Assembly (NCBI RefSeq): GCF_040675465.1
Contig: NZ_JBFAPA010000001.1
Coordinates: 1,054,001-1,118,000 of the forward strand
Length of the DNA stretch: 64,000 nt
Direction: 5' to 3'
From: Kibdelosporangium sp040675465
GTDB taxonomy: Bacteria; Actinomycetota; Actinomycetes; Mycobacteriales; Pseudonocardiaceae
Shown one piece after another: positions 7,798 through 15,427 of this stretch. The notes under the pieces are model-generated. The model was not told the origin of the DNA. It was given only the letters and a program-made list of their open reading frames with translations, and made no database searches. Each line of letters begins with the position of its first letter. The first letter of the stretch is position 1. A program made the position numbers and the translations under genes.

Positions 7798-9609
7798 ATG
7801 ACCGCATTGGCCATTCCGGGTCTGGATACCGCACCGACCACGCACCCGCGCCTGCTGGAGTGGGTGCATGAGGTCGCCGAGCTGACCACGCCCGACCGGG
7901 TCGTGTGGGCCGACGGGTCGGACGAGGAGTGGGAGCGCCTGACGACCAAGCTCGTCGAGGCCGGGACCTTCACGCGGCTCAAGCAGAAACCGAACTCGTT
8001 CTGGGCTGCCTCGGACCCCGGTGACGTCGCCCGGGTCGAGGAGCGCACGTTCATCTGCTCGGTGGACCCGCAGGACGCGGGCGCGACCAACAACTGGATG
8101 GACCCCGCCGAGATGAAGGCGACCATGACCGAGCTCTACCGGGGCTGTATGCGTGGTCGCACCATGTACGTCATCCCGTTCTGCATGGGGCCGCTCGAGG
8201 CCGAGAAACCCATGCTGGGCGTGGAGATCACCGACTCGGAGTACGTCGTCGTGTCCATGCGGGTGATGACCCGGATGGGTTCGAAGGCGTTGGCCAAGTT
8301 CGGTGAGGACGCGGACTTCGTGCCCTGCCTGCACTCGGTGGGCGCGCCGTTGGAGGACGGGCAGGAGGATGTCGCCTGGCCGGCCAACGAGACCAAGTAC
8401 ATCAGCCACTTCCCGGAGACCCGCGAGATCTGGAGCTACGGCTCGGGTTACGGCGGCAACGCGTTGCTGGGCAAGAAGTGCTACTCGCTGCGGATCGCCT
8501 CGGTGATCGGCCGCGACGAGGGCTGGCTGGCCGAGCACATGCTGATCCTCAAGCTGATCTCGCCGGAGGACAAGGTCTACTACATCGCCGCCGCGTTCCC
8601 GAGCGCCTGCGGCAAGACGAACCTGGCCATGCTGGAGCCGACCATCCCGGGCTGGCGGGTCGAGACGCTCGGCGACGACATCGCGTGGATGCGCTTCGGT
8701 GAGGACGGCCGGCTGTACGCGGTCAACCCGGAGGCCGGTTTCTTCGGTGTGGCACCGGGAACCGACTGGCACACCAACCCGAACGCGATGCGCACGATCG
8801 AGCGCGGCAACACGGTCTTCACCAACGTCGCGCTGACCGACAACGGCGACATCTGGTGGGAGGGCATGGGTGAGCCGCCCGCGCACCTGACCAGCTGGAA
8901 GAAGCAGGACTGGACGCCGGACGCCGACGAGCCCTCCAGCCACCCGAACTCGCGGTACTGCACGCCGATGTCGCAGTGCCCGATCCTGGCGCCGGAGTGG
9001 GACGACCCGAAGGGCGTGCCGATCTCGGCGATCTTCTTCGGTGGCCGTCGCAAGGACACCATCCCGCTGGTGACCGAGTCGCGCGACTGGAACCACGGCA
9101 CCTTCATGGGCGCCACGCTGTCCAGTGAGACGACCGCGGCCGCCAAGGGCAAGGTCGGTGTGGTGCGCCGGGACCCGATGGCGATGTTGCCGTTCATCGG
9201 CTACAACGCCGCCGACTACTTCGCGCACTGGATCGCCACCGGTAAGCGCGCGGACGCGAACAAGCTGCCGAAGATCTTCTACGTCAACTGGTTCCGCCGC
9301 GGCCCGGAGAACCAGTTCCTGTGGCCGGGCTTCGGGGAGAACTCGCGCGTGCTGAAGTGGGCGATCGAGCGCATCGAGGGCAAGGCCGCCGCGCAGGACA
9401 CCCCGATCGGCTGGGTGCCGACCGTGGACGACCTGGACACCGAGGGCCTGGACGCGTCCCGCGAGGACCTGGAGGCCGCGCTGACCGTCGACGCCGACGA
9501 GTGGCGCAAGGAGATCCCGCTGATCGAGGAGTGGTTCGCCAAGATCGGTGAGAAGGTGCCGACCTCACTGAAGGACCAGCTGGAGACGCTCAAGCAGCGC
9601 CTCGCCTAA
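7798..9609 (+). CDS. pckG: Phosphoenolpyruvate carboxykinase (GTP)
   Basis: A 603-residue cytosolic enzyme that converts oxaloacetate and GTP to phosphoenolpyruvate, GDP and CO2, the entry step of gluconeogenesis. The GTP-type kinase motif FPSACGKTN is at about residues 268-276, and GDDIAWMRF, with the metal- and nucleotide-binding aspartates, follows about 35 residues later. The length is typical of actinobacterial and animal PCK. The start is the ATG at 7798, with AGGAG ten bases upstream; the longer open frame to 7690 is rejected because it lacks a ribosome-binding site. It stands alone between a long upstream region and a terminator. A monocarboxylate-type symporter gene 1.5 kb downstream would fit growth on organic acids. 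Confidence 0.97.
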   Translation: MTALAIPGLDTAPTTHPRLLEWVHEVAELTTPDRVVWADGSDEEWERLTTKLVEAGTFTRLKQKPNSFWAASDPGDVARVEERTFICSVDPQDAGATNNWMDPAEMKATMTELYRGCMRGRTMYVIPFCMGPLEAEKPMLGVEITDSEYVVVSMRVMTRMGSKALAKFGEDADFVPCLHSVGAPLEDGQEDVAWPANETKYISHFPETREIWSYGSGYGGNALLGKKCYSLRIASVIGRDEGWLAEHMLILKLISPEDKVYYIAAAFPSACGKTNLAMLEPTIPGWRVETLGDDIAWMRFGEDGRLYAVNPEAGFFGVAPGTDWHTNPNAMRTIERGNTVFTNVALTDNGDIWWEGMGEPPAHLTSWKKQDWTPDADEPSSHPNSRYCTPMSQCPILAPEWDDPKGVPISAIFFGGRRKDTIPLVTESRDWNHGTFMGATLSSETTAAAKGKVGVVRRDPMAMLPFIGYNAADYFAHWIATGKRADANKLPKIFYVNWFRRGPENQFLWPGFGENSRVLKWAIERIEGKAAAQDTPIGWVPTVDDLDTEGLDASREDLEAALTVDADEWRKEIPLIEEWFAKIGEKVPTSLKDQLETLKQRLA

Positions 9610-9624
9610 CAGCTGATCCACTTC

Positions 9625-9658
9625 GACGGCCCCGGGGTCCCACCTCCCCGGGGCCGTC
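9625..9658 (+). terminator. Terminator after pckG
   Basis: Perfect 13-bp stem GACGGCCCCGGGG / CCCCGGGGCCGTC with an eight-base loop, 15 bases after the pckG stop. There is no clear T tract, which is common in this group. Confidence 0.85.
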
Positions 9659-9660
9659 GG

Positions 9661-9845
9661 TTGTCCACAGGTGATGGGACGGATGTGAACACTGGGACGA
9701 TTGTGCACATGTGCCGCACCTGGCGATCCTCAGGTTTGTCCACACCCTGTGGATAGATCTGTGCACAGCCTGGGGACGAGACCCGGTCGTCACCGCATCG
9801 AAACTCAGTTGTCCACAGCGGGGTGAAACGAGGACCCTGTCCACA
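9661..9845. promoter_or_regulatory. Cluster of DnaA boxes
   Basis: Three perfect copies of the high-GC actinobacterial DnaA box TTGTCCACA lie at 9661-9669, 9736-9744 and 9809-9817. Near matches are TTGTGCACA (9701-9709), CTATCCACA on the minus strand (9748-9756) and CTGTCCACA (9837-9845). The segment lies between the pckG terminator and a tiny membrane-protein gene at 9911. No dnaA or dnaN gene is near, so this is not the usual origin context. It may be a DnaA-titration site or a DnaA-controlled promoter. Confidence 0.75.
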
Positions 9846-9910
9846 CGTCATATAGAGAGTGACCCTGGACACCTGGTCCCGGGCGGACGTGACGAAGGTG
9901 GTGTGCGGCA

Positions 9911-10072
9911 ATGATCAGCGCGGGCATCGCGATGATGGTGCTGGCACTGGCCGCCCTGTTGATGGTCATCCTGACCGAGACGGACGCGGATCAAGACAGC
10001 GCGCAGGTGGAAGAGCCCGTCGTGCCGCAGTCGCACGACGGGCTCTCCCGGGCGCTGACCCCGGTCGGCTGA
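9911..10072 (+). CDS. Tiny single-span membrane protein (53 aa)
   Basis: The open frame from ATG 9911 encodes 53 residues: a hydrophobic helix at about 2-21 (MISAGIAMMVLALAALLMVI), then an acidic segment and a polar tail. This is the layout of a type I/III single-pass small membrane protein. Codon third positions are GC-rich. The frame is flanked by the DnaA-box cluster upstream and a hairpin terminator nine bases downstream, which supports a real transcribed gene. I do not recognise the family. A methionine at residue 8 or 9 could also serve as start. Confidence 0.55.
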   Translation: MISAGIAMMVLALAALLMVILTETDADQDSAQVEEPVVPQSHDGLSRALTPVG

Positions 10073-10080
10073 CTGGTTTT

Positions 10081-10097
10081 CCCTTGCGTGGCAAGGG
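10081..10097. terminator. Bidirectional terminator
   Basis: CCCTTGC-GTG-GCAAGGG, with TTTT before it on the plus strand and TT after it, between the convergent ends of the 53-residue protein gene (10072) and the lipoprotein gene (10100). It can serve both strands. Confidence 0.8.
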
Positions 10098-10099
10098 TT

Positions 10100-10963
10100 C
10101 TACTGCGGAAGGCCCAGCCCGCCGAGGTTGCGCAGCCGCACCCGGACCGGACGGATCGCCTCGGCGTAGCAGACGATGTTGGTGTAGCCGCGGGCCCAGG
10201 ACTCGGCGTTCGGAATCCGCCAGGCGGGCAGCACCTCCTTTGACTGCCCACCGAGATAGCTCTGCACCATCGCCGGGCAGCGCTGCTGGGCCAGCGCGTT
10301 GATCGAGTCGGTGGACGGCATCTGGGCGCCCGGCCGGGCGATGCTGACCACCTGCGGCAGTGCCTCGCCGAGGTGTGGCTGGTCGCACGGGCCGCGCTGG
10401 ATCTTGGGGTCGCGGGACGGCGAGGACACCGAACAGGTCTGGAACCGGAGCTGGTCGGCTGTGCGCAGCACGCCCTCCAGCGTCCCGGTGCGCAGCACGG
10501 GCCGCTCGTCCGGCCCGACCTCGGCGACCGTGCACAGCAGCCACCGTTGCCCGGCCTGCCACTGCTGGTCGTTGGGCCACAACGGCATCGCGACCAGGTT
10601 CGTCGCGTCCGCACCCGGCCCACCCAGGTACCCGGCGAGCTTCTCGCGGCACAGTGGCATGGTGATCGTCGCGGCGTCGTCCTCGTCGGGCATCGAGGTG
10701 GCCGTCAGCTTGCCGACGTTGACCACCTCGGCGTCGTGCGGCTCACCGCAGCCGACCACCGCGGACCGGCCCGAATCGAGACATTGCCCGGCCGTCGGCG
10801 GATGCTCACCGTACATATTCGAGGGCAGCGTGATCCGCTGCGACGTCGACGTCCCCACCTGGCCGCCGCCGTTGGGCGGCGCGGCGGTTGTGGTGGTCCC
10901 GGTGTCACAGGCCGAAACGGCGAGCAGGGCGGCGCAGACGGCGAGACCCCAAGCGATCCGCAT
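10100..10963 (-). CDS. Septum-formation-family lipoprotein
   Basis: A 287-residue exported lipoprotein. The signal peptide ends in the lipobox LAVSAC, with Cys19 as the lipidated residue, followed by a Thr/Pro-rich linker. Two related segments contain the Septum_form signature, first GQCLD with GCGEPHDAEVV (about residues 58-82), then a diverged copy with QTCSV and PCDQPH (about 175-198). Such domains are named after weak links to Actinoplanes septum formation; the biochemical role is unknown. The ATG at 10963 follows a TAGCGT hexamer by exactly six bases, so the mRNA is probably leaderless. Confidence 0.82.
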   Translation of the reverse strand: MRIAWGLAVCAALLAVSACDTGTTTTAAPPNGGGQVGTSTSQRITLPSNMYGEHPPTAGQCLDSGRSAVVGCGEPHDAEVVNVGKLTATSMPDEDDAATITMPLCREKLAGYLGGPGADATNLVAMPLWPNDQQWQAGQRWLLCTVAEVGPDERPVLRTGTLEGVLRTADQLRFQTCSVSSPSRDPKIQRGPCDQPHLGEALPQVVSIARPGAQMPSTDSINALAQQRCPAMVQSYLGGQSKEVLPAWRIPNAESWARGYTNIVCYAEAIRPVRVRLRNLGGLGLPQ

Positions 10964-10969
10964 GCGATG

Positions 10970-10975
10970 ACGCTA
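10970..10975 (-). promoter_or_regulatory. -10 element of leaderless lipoprotein promoter
   Basis: TAGCGT on the minus strand, then six bases, then the ATG of the septum-formation lipoprotein. Confidence 0.5.
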
Positions 10976-11117
10976 CCGCCAGTATCCGGGTGTGCCGTCG
11001 GCGAATATCACGATTCGACTACCGACAAAGCTTCCTCACCGCCCAAATCTGTAACCGGGAACAACCTCACGCCTACCATCCGGCGGACTGGTCCGCGCGA
11101 GGCATGTGAGGACGCTG

Positions 11118-11396
11118 ATGTCAGAGGCACCTGGCAAGGCCGGCAACGGCCTGAAGTGGAACAACTGGAACCTGCTGCTGCTCGTTCCGCTGATCATGTT
11201 GATCACACCCCTGATCAACTTCGACGGGCCAAGACTGCTGGGCCTGCCGTTCTTCTACTGGTCGCAGTTCGCCTTCGTGATCGTCGGCGTGCTCAGCGTG
11301 GCGATCGTGTACGTGAAGACCAGGAACGAGCCGGTGGACACCAGCGCGCCGGACCGGTTGTCGGTGGACGACCTGGACGAGGGGGAGGCCAAGTAA
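11118..11396 (+). CDS. DUF3311 small membrane subunit of a solute symporter
   Basis: A 92-residue protein with two transmembrane helices (about residues 17-34 and 50-66) and a charged C-terminus. It has the layout of DUF3311 proteins, which sit directly before sodium:solute symporters of the MctP type and act as small accessory subunits. Its stop overlaps the symporter start by one base (TAATG). I prefer the ATG at 11118, which has GAGG seven bases upstream; a GTG four codons earlier (11106) is also possible. Confidence 0.85.
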   Translation: MSEAPGKAGNGLKWNNWNLLLLVPLIMLITPLINFDGPRLLGLPFFYWSQFAFVIVGVLSVAIVYVKTRNEPVDTSAPDRLSVDDLDEGEAK

Positions 11397-13033
11397 TGCA
11401 GTGGACCGAGCTGATCATCTTCGCGCTGCTGTTCGTCGTGGTCACCGTGCTCGGCTTCGTCGCCGCCCGGTGGCAGCGCGGCAGCACCCTCGACCACCTC
11501 GACGAGTGGGGTCTCGGCGGCCGCAAGTTCGGCTCCTGGATCACCTGGTTCCTGGTCGGCGGTGACCTGTACACGGCGTACACCTTCGTCGCGGTGCCCG
11601 CACTGGTGTTCAGTGCCGGTGCGACCGGGTTCTTCGCGTTGCCGTACACGGTGATCCTGTACCCGATCGTGTTCCTGCCGCTGCTGCGGATGTGGTCGGT
11701 GTCCCGCGTGCACGGCTACGTCACGCCAGCTGACTACGTGCGCGGGCGCTACGGTTCGCAGCTGCTGGCGTTGCTCGTCGCGGTCACCGGCATCGTCGCC
11801 ACGATGCCGTACATCGCGCTGCAGCTTGTCGGCCTGGAAGCGGTGCTGCGCACGATCGGCCTGAACGGGTCCGGCATCCTCGGCCACCTGCCGCTGCTGA
11901 TCGCGTTCATCGTGCTGGCCGTCTACACGTACCAGTCCGGCCTGCGCGCGCCCGCGCTGATCGCGTTCGTCAAGGACATCCTGATCTACATCGTGATCCT
12001 GGTGGCGGTGTTCTACCTGCCGGCCAAGCTGGGCGGCTGGGGCCACATCGTCGACACGGCCAAGGCGAAGTTCGACGCCACCACGACCAACCCGAACGAC
12101 GGCATCCTGCTCAACAGCAACAACCAGCTGCAGTACGCCACCCTGGCACTCGGCTCGGCGCTGGCGCTGTTCCTCTACCCGCACTCGCTCACCGGCGCGC
12201 TCGCCTCCCGCGGCCGCAACGTGATCAAGCGCAACATGGTCGCGCTGCCCGCGTACTCGCTGTTGCTAGGCCTGCTGGCACTGCTCGGGTTCGTGGCCAT
12301 CTCGGCCGCCGCCAAGCCGATCGTCAACCAGGCGACCGGCCGGGCGGACAGCAACACGATCATCCCGGTGCTGTTCGACCAGCAGTTCCCGTCCTGGTTC
12401 GCCGGCATCGCGTTCGCCGCGATCGGCATCGGGGCCCTGGTACCCGCCGCGATCATGTCCATCGCCGCGGCCAACCTGTGGACCCGCAACATCTACAAGG
12501 AGTTCTTCCGCAGGGACGCCAGCCCGGCGCAGGAGGCCAAGCAGGCCAAGCTCGCCTCGCTGGTGGTGAAGTTCGGCGCGGTGCTGTTCATCATCCTGAT
12601 CGACCCGCAGTTCTCCATCGACCTGCAGCTGATCGGCGGCGTGATCATCCTGCAGACCCTGCCCGCGGTGGCGATCTCGCTGTACACCAGGTGGTTCCAC
12701 GTGTGGGGCCTGGTGGCCGGCTGGGTCGCGGGGATGGCCTGGGGCTTCGCGATGCTCTACGTGATCCCCAACCCGGCCGCGAACAAGGCCCACTTCGGCG
12801 GGTCGGCACTGGCCCTCGACAAGCTGTCGCTCTTCGGGTGGCACCCGTTCAGCGGTTCGACGGTGCAGATCTACGTCGGGTTCGTGGCGCTGATCGGCAA
12901 CCTCGTGGTGGCCGCGGTCGTGACGTGGATCTTGCGGGCGCGGAAGGTGCCCAATGGGCTCGACAAGACGCAGAACAGTGACTACCACGCGGATGAGGGG
13001 GATCCGCGGTTGAAGGAAGTGGCTGTGCACTGA
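11396..13033 (+). CDS. Sodium:solute symporter, MctP-like monocarboxylate transporter
   Basis: A 545-residue membrane protein of the SSS family with about 13 helices; the first is at residues 4-22. Conserved SSS elements include the DEWGLGGRKFG segment at the end of the first loop and the SGxLGxxPL-like helices. Together with the coupled DUF3311 gene it matches the MctP/YhjB class, which imports lactate, pyruvate, acetate, propionate or alanine with Na+ or H+. The substrate here is inferred from this pairing only. The start ATG is fixed by the one-base overlap with the DUF3311 stop. Confidence 0.88.
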   Translation: MQWTELIIFALLFVVVTVLGFVAARWQRGSTLDHLDEWGLGGRKFGSWITWFLVGGDLYTAYTFVAVPALVFSAGATGFFALPYTVILYPIVFLPLLRMWSVSRVHGYVTPADYVRGRYGSQLLALLVAVTGIVATMPYIALQLVGLEAVLRTIGLNGSGILGHLPLLIAFIVLAVYTYQSGLRAPALIAFVKDILIYIVILVAVFYLPAKLGGWGHIVDTAKAKFDATTTNPNDGILLNSNNQLQYATLALGSALALFLYPHSLTGALASRGRNVIKRNMVALPAYSLLLGLLALLGFVAISAAAKPIVNQATGRADSNTIIPVLFDQQFPSWFAGIAFAAIGIGALVPAAIMSIAAANLWTRNIYKEFFRRDASPAQEAKQAKLASLVVKFGAVLFIILIDPQFSIDLQLIGGVIILQTLPAVAISLYTRWFHVWGLVAGWVAGMAWGFAMLYVIPNPAANKAHFGGSALALDKLSLFGWHPFSGSTVQIYVGFVALIGNLVVAAVVTWILRARKVPNGLDKTQNSDYHADEGDPRLKEVAVH

Positions 13034-13051
13034 GTCGGTTGGAGCTGAGTT

Positions 13052-13085
13052 GAGCAGGGCCTCGCCTTCGGGTGGGGCCCTGCTC
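13052..13085 (+). terminator. Terminator after symporter gene
   Basis: GAGCAGGGCC (13052-13061) pairs perfectly with GGCCCTGCTC (13076-13085), 18 bases after the symporter stop. Confidence 0.85.
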
Positions 13086-13201
13086 GATGTGTGTGGGTGG
13101 CTCTGAGAGGGGCCGGCCATTGCCTTGGTGGCGTTGGGGAAATCCGTCTTACCGGGTCTACGGAAATGAAAGTCAGCCGGATGGGTCCGGATGGGGGTGG
13201 A

Positions 13202-13708
13202 TTACGATTTCCGGGTCTGTAAATCCTCGAGGGCTTTGGTGGTGAAGTCGCGGGCCGGGCGGCAGGGTGGCAGGCGGGGGTCGGCGGCCTGCTGGCGGTA
13301 GACGACGAGGAGGACCTCGTTGGGGGCGACGTCGACGGCGATGCGGCAGGAGGCGAGGCCGTCGCTGCTGGAGCCGTTGGACAACTGGATGGCGGGGAAG
13401 CGGTCCACGCCGATCCAGCGCACGCTGTCGCCGTCCACCGCGCCGGAGTACTGGTCCAGTTCGGTGTCGGTGCGGGGGATGACGATGATCTCGGTGCTGC
13501 CCGCGTCGTCGGCGACCCGGCAGCCGACGGAGATCCGCTCGGCCCCCAGCGCCGCGCAGATGTCCTTGTCCTGCAACAGGATGTCCGATGGGCGCAGCTG
13601 GGGGGACATCGGCAGGTCCCACTGGTCGCCTGCCGCGCCACAACCGGCGAGCAGCGCCGCGAGACCCGCGGTGAGCAGCGCCGTGCTGATGAGCGCGCGT
13701 CCAGGCAC
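13202..13708 (-). CDS. DUF3558-type lipoprotein
   Basis: A 168-residue exported lipoprotein. The signal peptide (1-22) ends in the lipobox LLAGC. A single globular domain follows with the DUF3558 order: a cysteine in a helix (KDICAALGAERI, near residue 51), a second cysteine (ISVGCRVADD), and a late RIAVDV segment. DUF3558 lipoproteins are numerous in Pseudonocardiaceae and their function is unknown. The GTG at 13708 has GAGGAGG upstream. It stands alone, convergent with the symporter gene. Confidence 0.8.
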   Translation of the reverse strand: MPGRALISTALLTAGLAALLAGCGAAGDQWDLPMSPQLRPSDILLQDKDICAALGAERISVGCRVADDAGSTEIIVIPRTDTELDQYSGAVDGDSVRWIGVDRFPAIQLSNGSSSDGLASCRIAVDVAPNEVLLVVYRQQAADPRLPPCRPARDFTTKALEDLQTRKS

Positions 13709-13933
13709 GCGTGCCTCCTCGAATCAGCTATTTCCCAGGTGACTACCAAACCACTGTTCGAGGCCGTAGTCGATGCTGCGTTCGAGTGTGTTCACCAGTA
13801 TCAGCCTGATTTATTGGGCCCGTATTCACCCACATGTCGGCTAATAAGTATTCCGTGCAGCCGGGTGGGTGCGGAGTGTTAGTGCCGGGCTCAATTGTTC
13901 GGTGAACGATCAAAGTCGGCGAATGGGCCAGGA

Positions 13934-14833
13934 TCAAGACCGGATGACGAGTGCGGCGGCGCCGACAAGGCCCGCGTGCGCGGACAGCTCGGCAGGGACG
14001 ACCCTCAGGTTCCGGACGTAGGACAGCCGCGCGTGGTCGTCGAGGGCCTGCCGGATCGGGTCTAGCAGCAGATCACCGGCCTGGGCGATGCCGCCGCCGA
14101 CCACAGCCAGGTCGAGGTCGCACAGAGCGGCGGTGGCGGCGATGGCCATGCCGACCGCCCGGCCCGCGCGGTCGAACGCGGTCTGCGCGATCTCGTCGCC
14201 GGTGAGGGCCGCGGCCGCGAGGTGAGCGGCGTCGGCGTTGTCCGGCGCGCGCCAGCCGCGTTGCCGCGCCCAGTGCACGAGGTGAGGACCGCCCGCGACC
14301 GTTTCAACACAGCCGCGTCCGCCGCAGGAACAGGGAAGACCGTCCGGCTCGGCAACAATGTGACCGATATGTCCGGCATTTCCGGTGCGGCCGCCATACG
14401 GTCGGCCATGCAACACCAGGCCGCCGCCTACTCCGGTGGACACAACGAGGCCGACGAGGAAGTCCGCGCCCCGGCCGGCGCCCATCCAGTGCTCGCCGAG
14501 CGCCATGCACACCCCGTCGCCGGCCAGCTCCACCGCAACGTTCGGGAAGGCCGCGCGCAGGCGGGTGATCAGGGGGAAGTCCTGCCAGCAGGGGACGTTG
14601 ATCGGGCTGACGGTGCCGAAACCCGAGTCGACCGGGCCGGCGCAGGCCACGCCCACGCCGTCGACCTCACGCCCGTCGAGCGCCTCCCGGGCCGCGTCCA
14701 TCAGGGCGGCCCAGGTGTGGTCCAAGTCCGTGAGCGGGGTGGGGCGGGTCGCGTACCGGAGAACTTCGCCGTGGTCGTCGATGACGCCGGCCGCGATCTT
14801 GGTTCCGCCGACGTCCAGCGCCAGCACCGTCAT
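13934..14833 (-). CDS. ROK-family sugar kinase (glucokinase-like)
   Basis: A 299-residue kinase of the ROK family that phosphorylates glucose or a related hexose or amino sugar with ATP. The N-terminal phosphate motif LALDVGGTKIAAG is at residues 3-15, and the zinc/ROK signature CSCGGRGCVE with three cysteines is near residues 158-167. No HTH domain precedes it, so it is an enzyme and not a ROK repressor. The ATG at 14833 is preferred because it starts the conserved strand directly; a GTG two codons upstream is equally open. No sugar transporter is adjacent, so the true substrate is unknown. Confidence 0.92.
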   Translation of the reverse strand: MTVLALDVGGTKIAAGVIDDHGEVLRYATRPTPLTDLDHTWAALMDAAREALDGREVDGVGVACAGPVDSGFGTVSPINVPCWQDFPLITRLRAAFPNVAVELAGDGVCMALGEHWMGAGRGADFLVGLVVSTGVGGGLVLHGRPYGGRTGNAGHIGHIVAEPDGLPCSCGGRGCVETVAGGPHLVHWARQRGWRAPDNADAAHLAAAALTGDEIAQTAFDRAGRAVGMAIAATAALCDLDLAVVGGGIAQAGDLLLDPIRQALDDHARLSYVRNLRVVPAELSAHAGLVGAAALVIRS

Positions 14834-14927
14834 CCCCACGAGTTACACCCTAAAGGGGGACGTGGCGGACCTGGTCGTGCAGGCGGGGATGCATCAGCAC
14901 GCGCAGCTGCACGTGAAGACGTGGAAA

Positions 14928-14970
14928 CCCCGAGGTGCTGCCAGGTCGGGGGTCCGCCAGCATCTCGGGG
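14928..14970. terminator. Hairpin in the 14.84-15.09 kb gap
   Basis: CCCCGAGGTGCTG (14928-14940) and CAGCATCTCGGGG (14958-14970) form a 13-bp stem with one G-T pair. It lies upstream of the sugar kinase start and downstream of the small basic protein gene, both on the minus strand, and could terminate the latter. The rest of the gap from 14840 to 15095 holds nothing I can support. Confidence 0.5.
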
Positions 14971-15095
14971 TCATAGGGAACATCGCCGGTCTAGCTGCAG
15001 TCGTTACCGACTTTCCGGGTGTGTTCCACGTCACTCTTTGAACCGAAAGTGTATCTGCCTGTGGGTGAACAGGGCGACACGTTCCGTGGTGATCG

Positions 15096-15239
15096 TCAGC
15101 GCAGGTTGAGGTTCTGCTGCGAGATCATGATCAGTTCGTGGCGCATGGCCGGGGTGGCGGCCATGTCGATCGCTCGGTTCACGGCCCGCCGGGTACGAGC
15201 CTCGGCGCGACGGGCACGAATCTTGGCGGTGATGTTCAT
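15096..15239 (-). CDS. Small basic protein (47 aa), conserved-looking
   Basis: From ATG 15239 this encodes 47 residues: MNITAKIRARRAEARTRRAV opens with a strongly basic amphipathic helix, followed by a more hydrophobic part ending in LIMISQQNLNLR. The pattern, Arg-rich helix then TPAMRHEL-type helix, recalls short hypothetical proteins common in Pseudonocardiaceae and mycobacteria. A GAGGGGAAG sequence lies about 13 bases upstream, rather far for a ribosome-binding site. It could bind nucleic acid or the membrane surface, but that is only inferred from composition. Confidence 0.6.
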   Translation of the reverse strand: MNITAKIRARRAEARTRRAVNRAIDMAATPAMRHELIMISQQNLNLR

Positions 15240-15409
15240 CGGGTCCAGCTTCCCCTCGGGTTGCTCTCTTGGTGGTCTGTACCTATTATGCGCGCGCGTC
15301 GCTCAAGATGCACCCGATTATCCGGTGACGTCAGGCACAGGCCGATGATTCGTTGGTCAACGAGGTCTCTCACCGGACATGTCGGCTTATCTCGCTGTCT
15401 ACCTCTCGT

Positions 15410-15425
15410 GCTAGAGACCGCTAGA
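15410..15425. repeat. 16-bp CTAG-containing repeat, copy 1
   Basis: GCTAGAGACCGCTAGA lies three bases beyond the ATPase stop codon. A copy with two substitutions lies at 17329-17344, just beyond the methyltransferase stop. CTAG is scarce in this DNA, so two copies per word stand out. Each may also be part of a terminator hairpin. Confidence 0.45.
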
Positions 15426-15427
15426 CA

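Noticed and set aside
7405..9228. Long minus-strand frame opposite pckG
   Set aside because: It mirrors the strongly conserved PEP carboxykinase gene; composition is Arg/His/Val-rich and no motif is present.
9661..9845. Chromosomal replication origin
   Set aside because: DnaA boxes are present but dnaA, dnaN and an AT-rich unwinding region are not. A titration or regulatory cluster fits better.
14871..15041. Possible plus-strand small gene starting at GTG 14871
   Set aside because: No ribosome-binding site, and the hairpin 14928-14970 runs through its middle. The codon pattern is weak.
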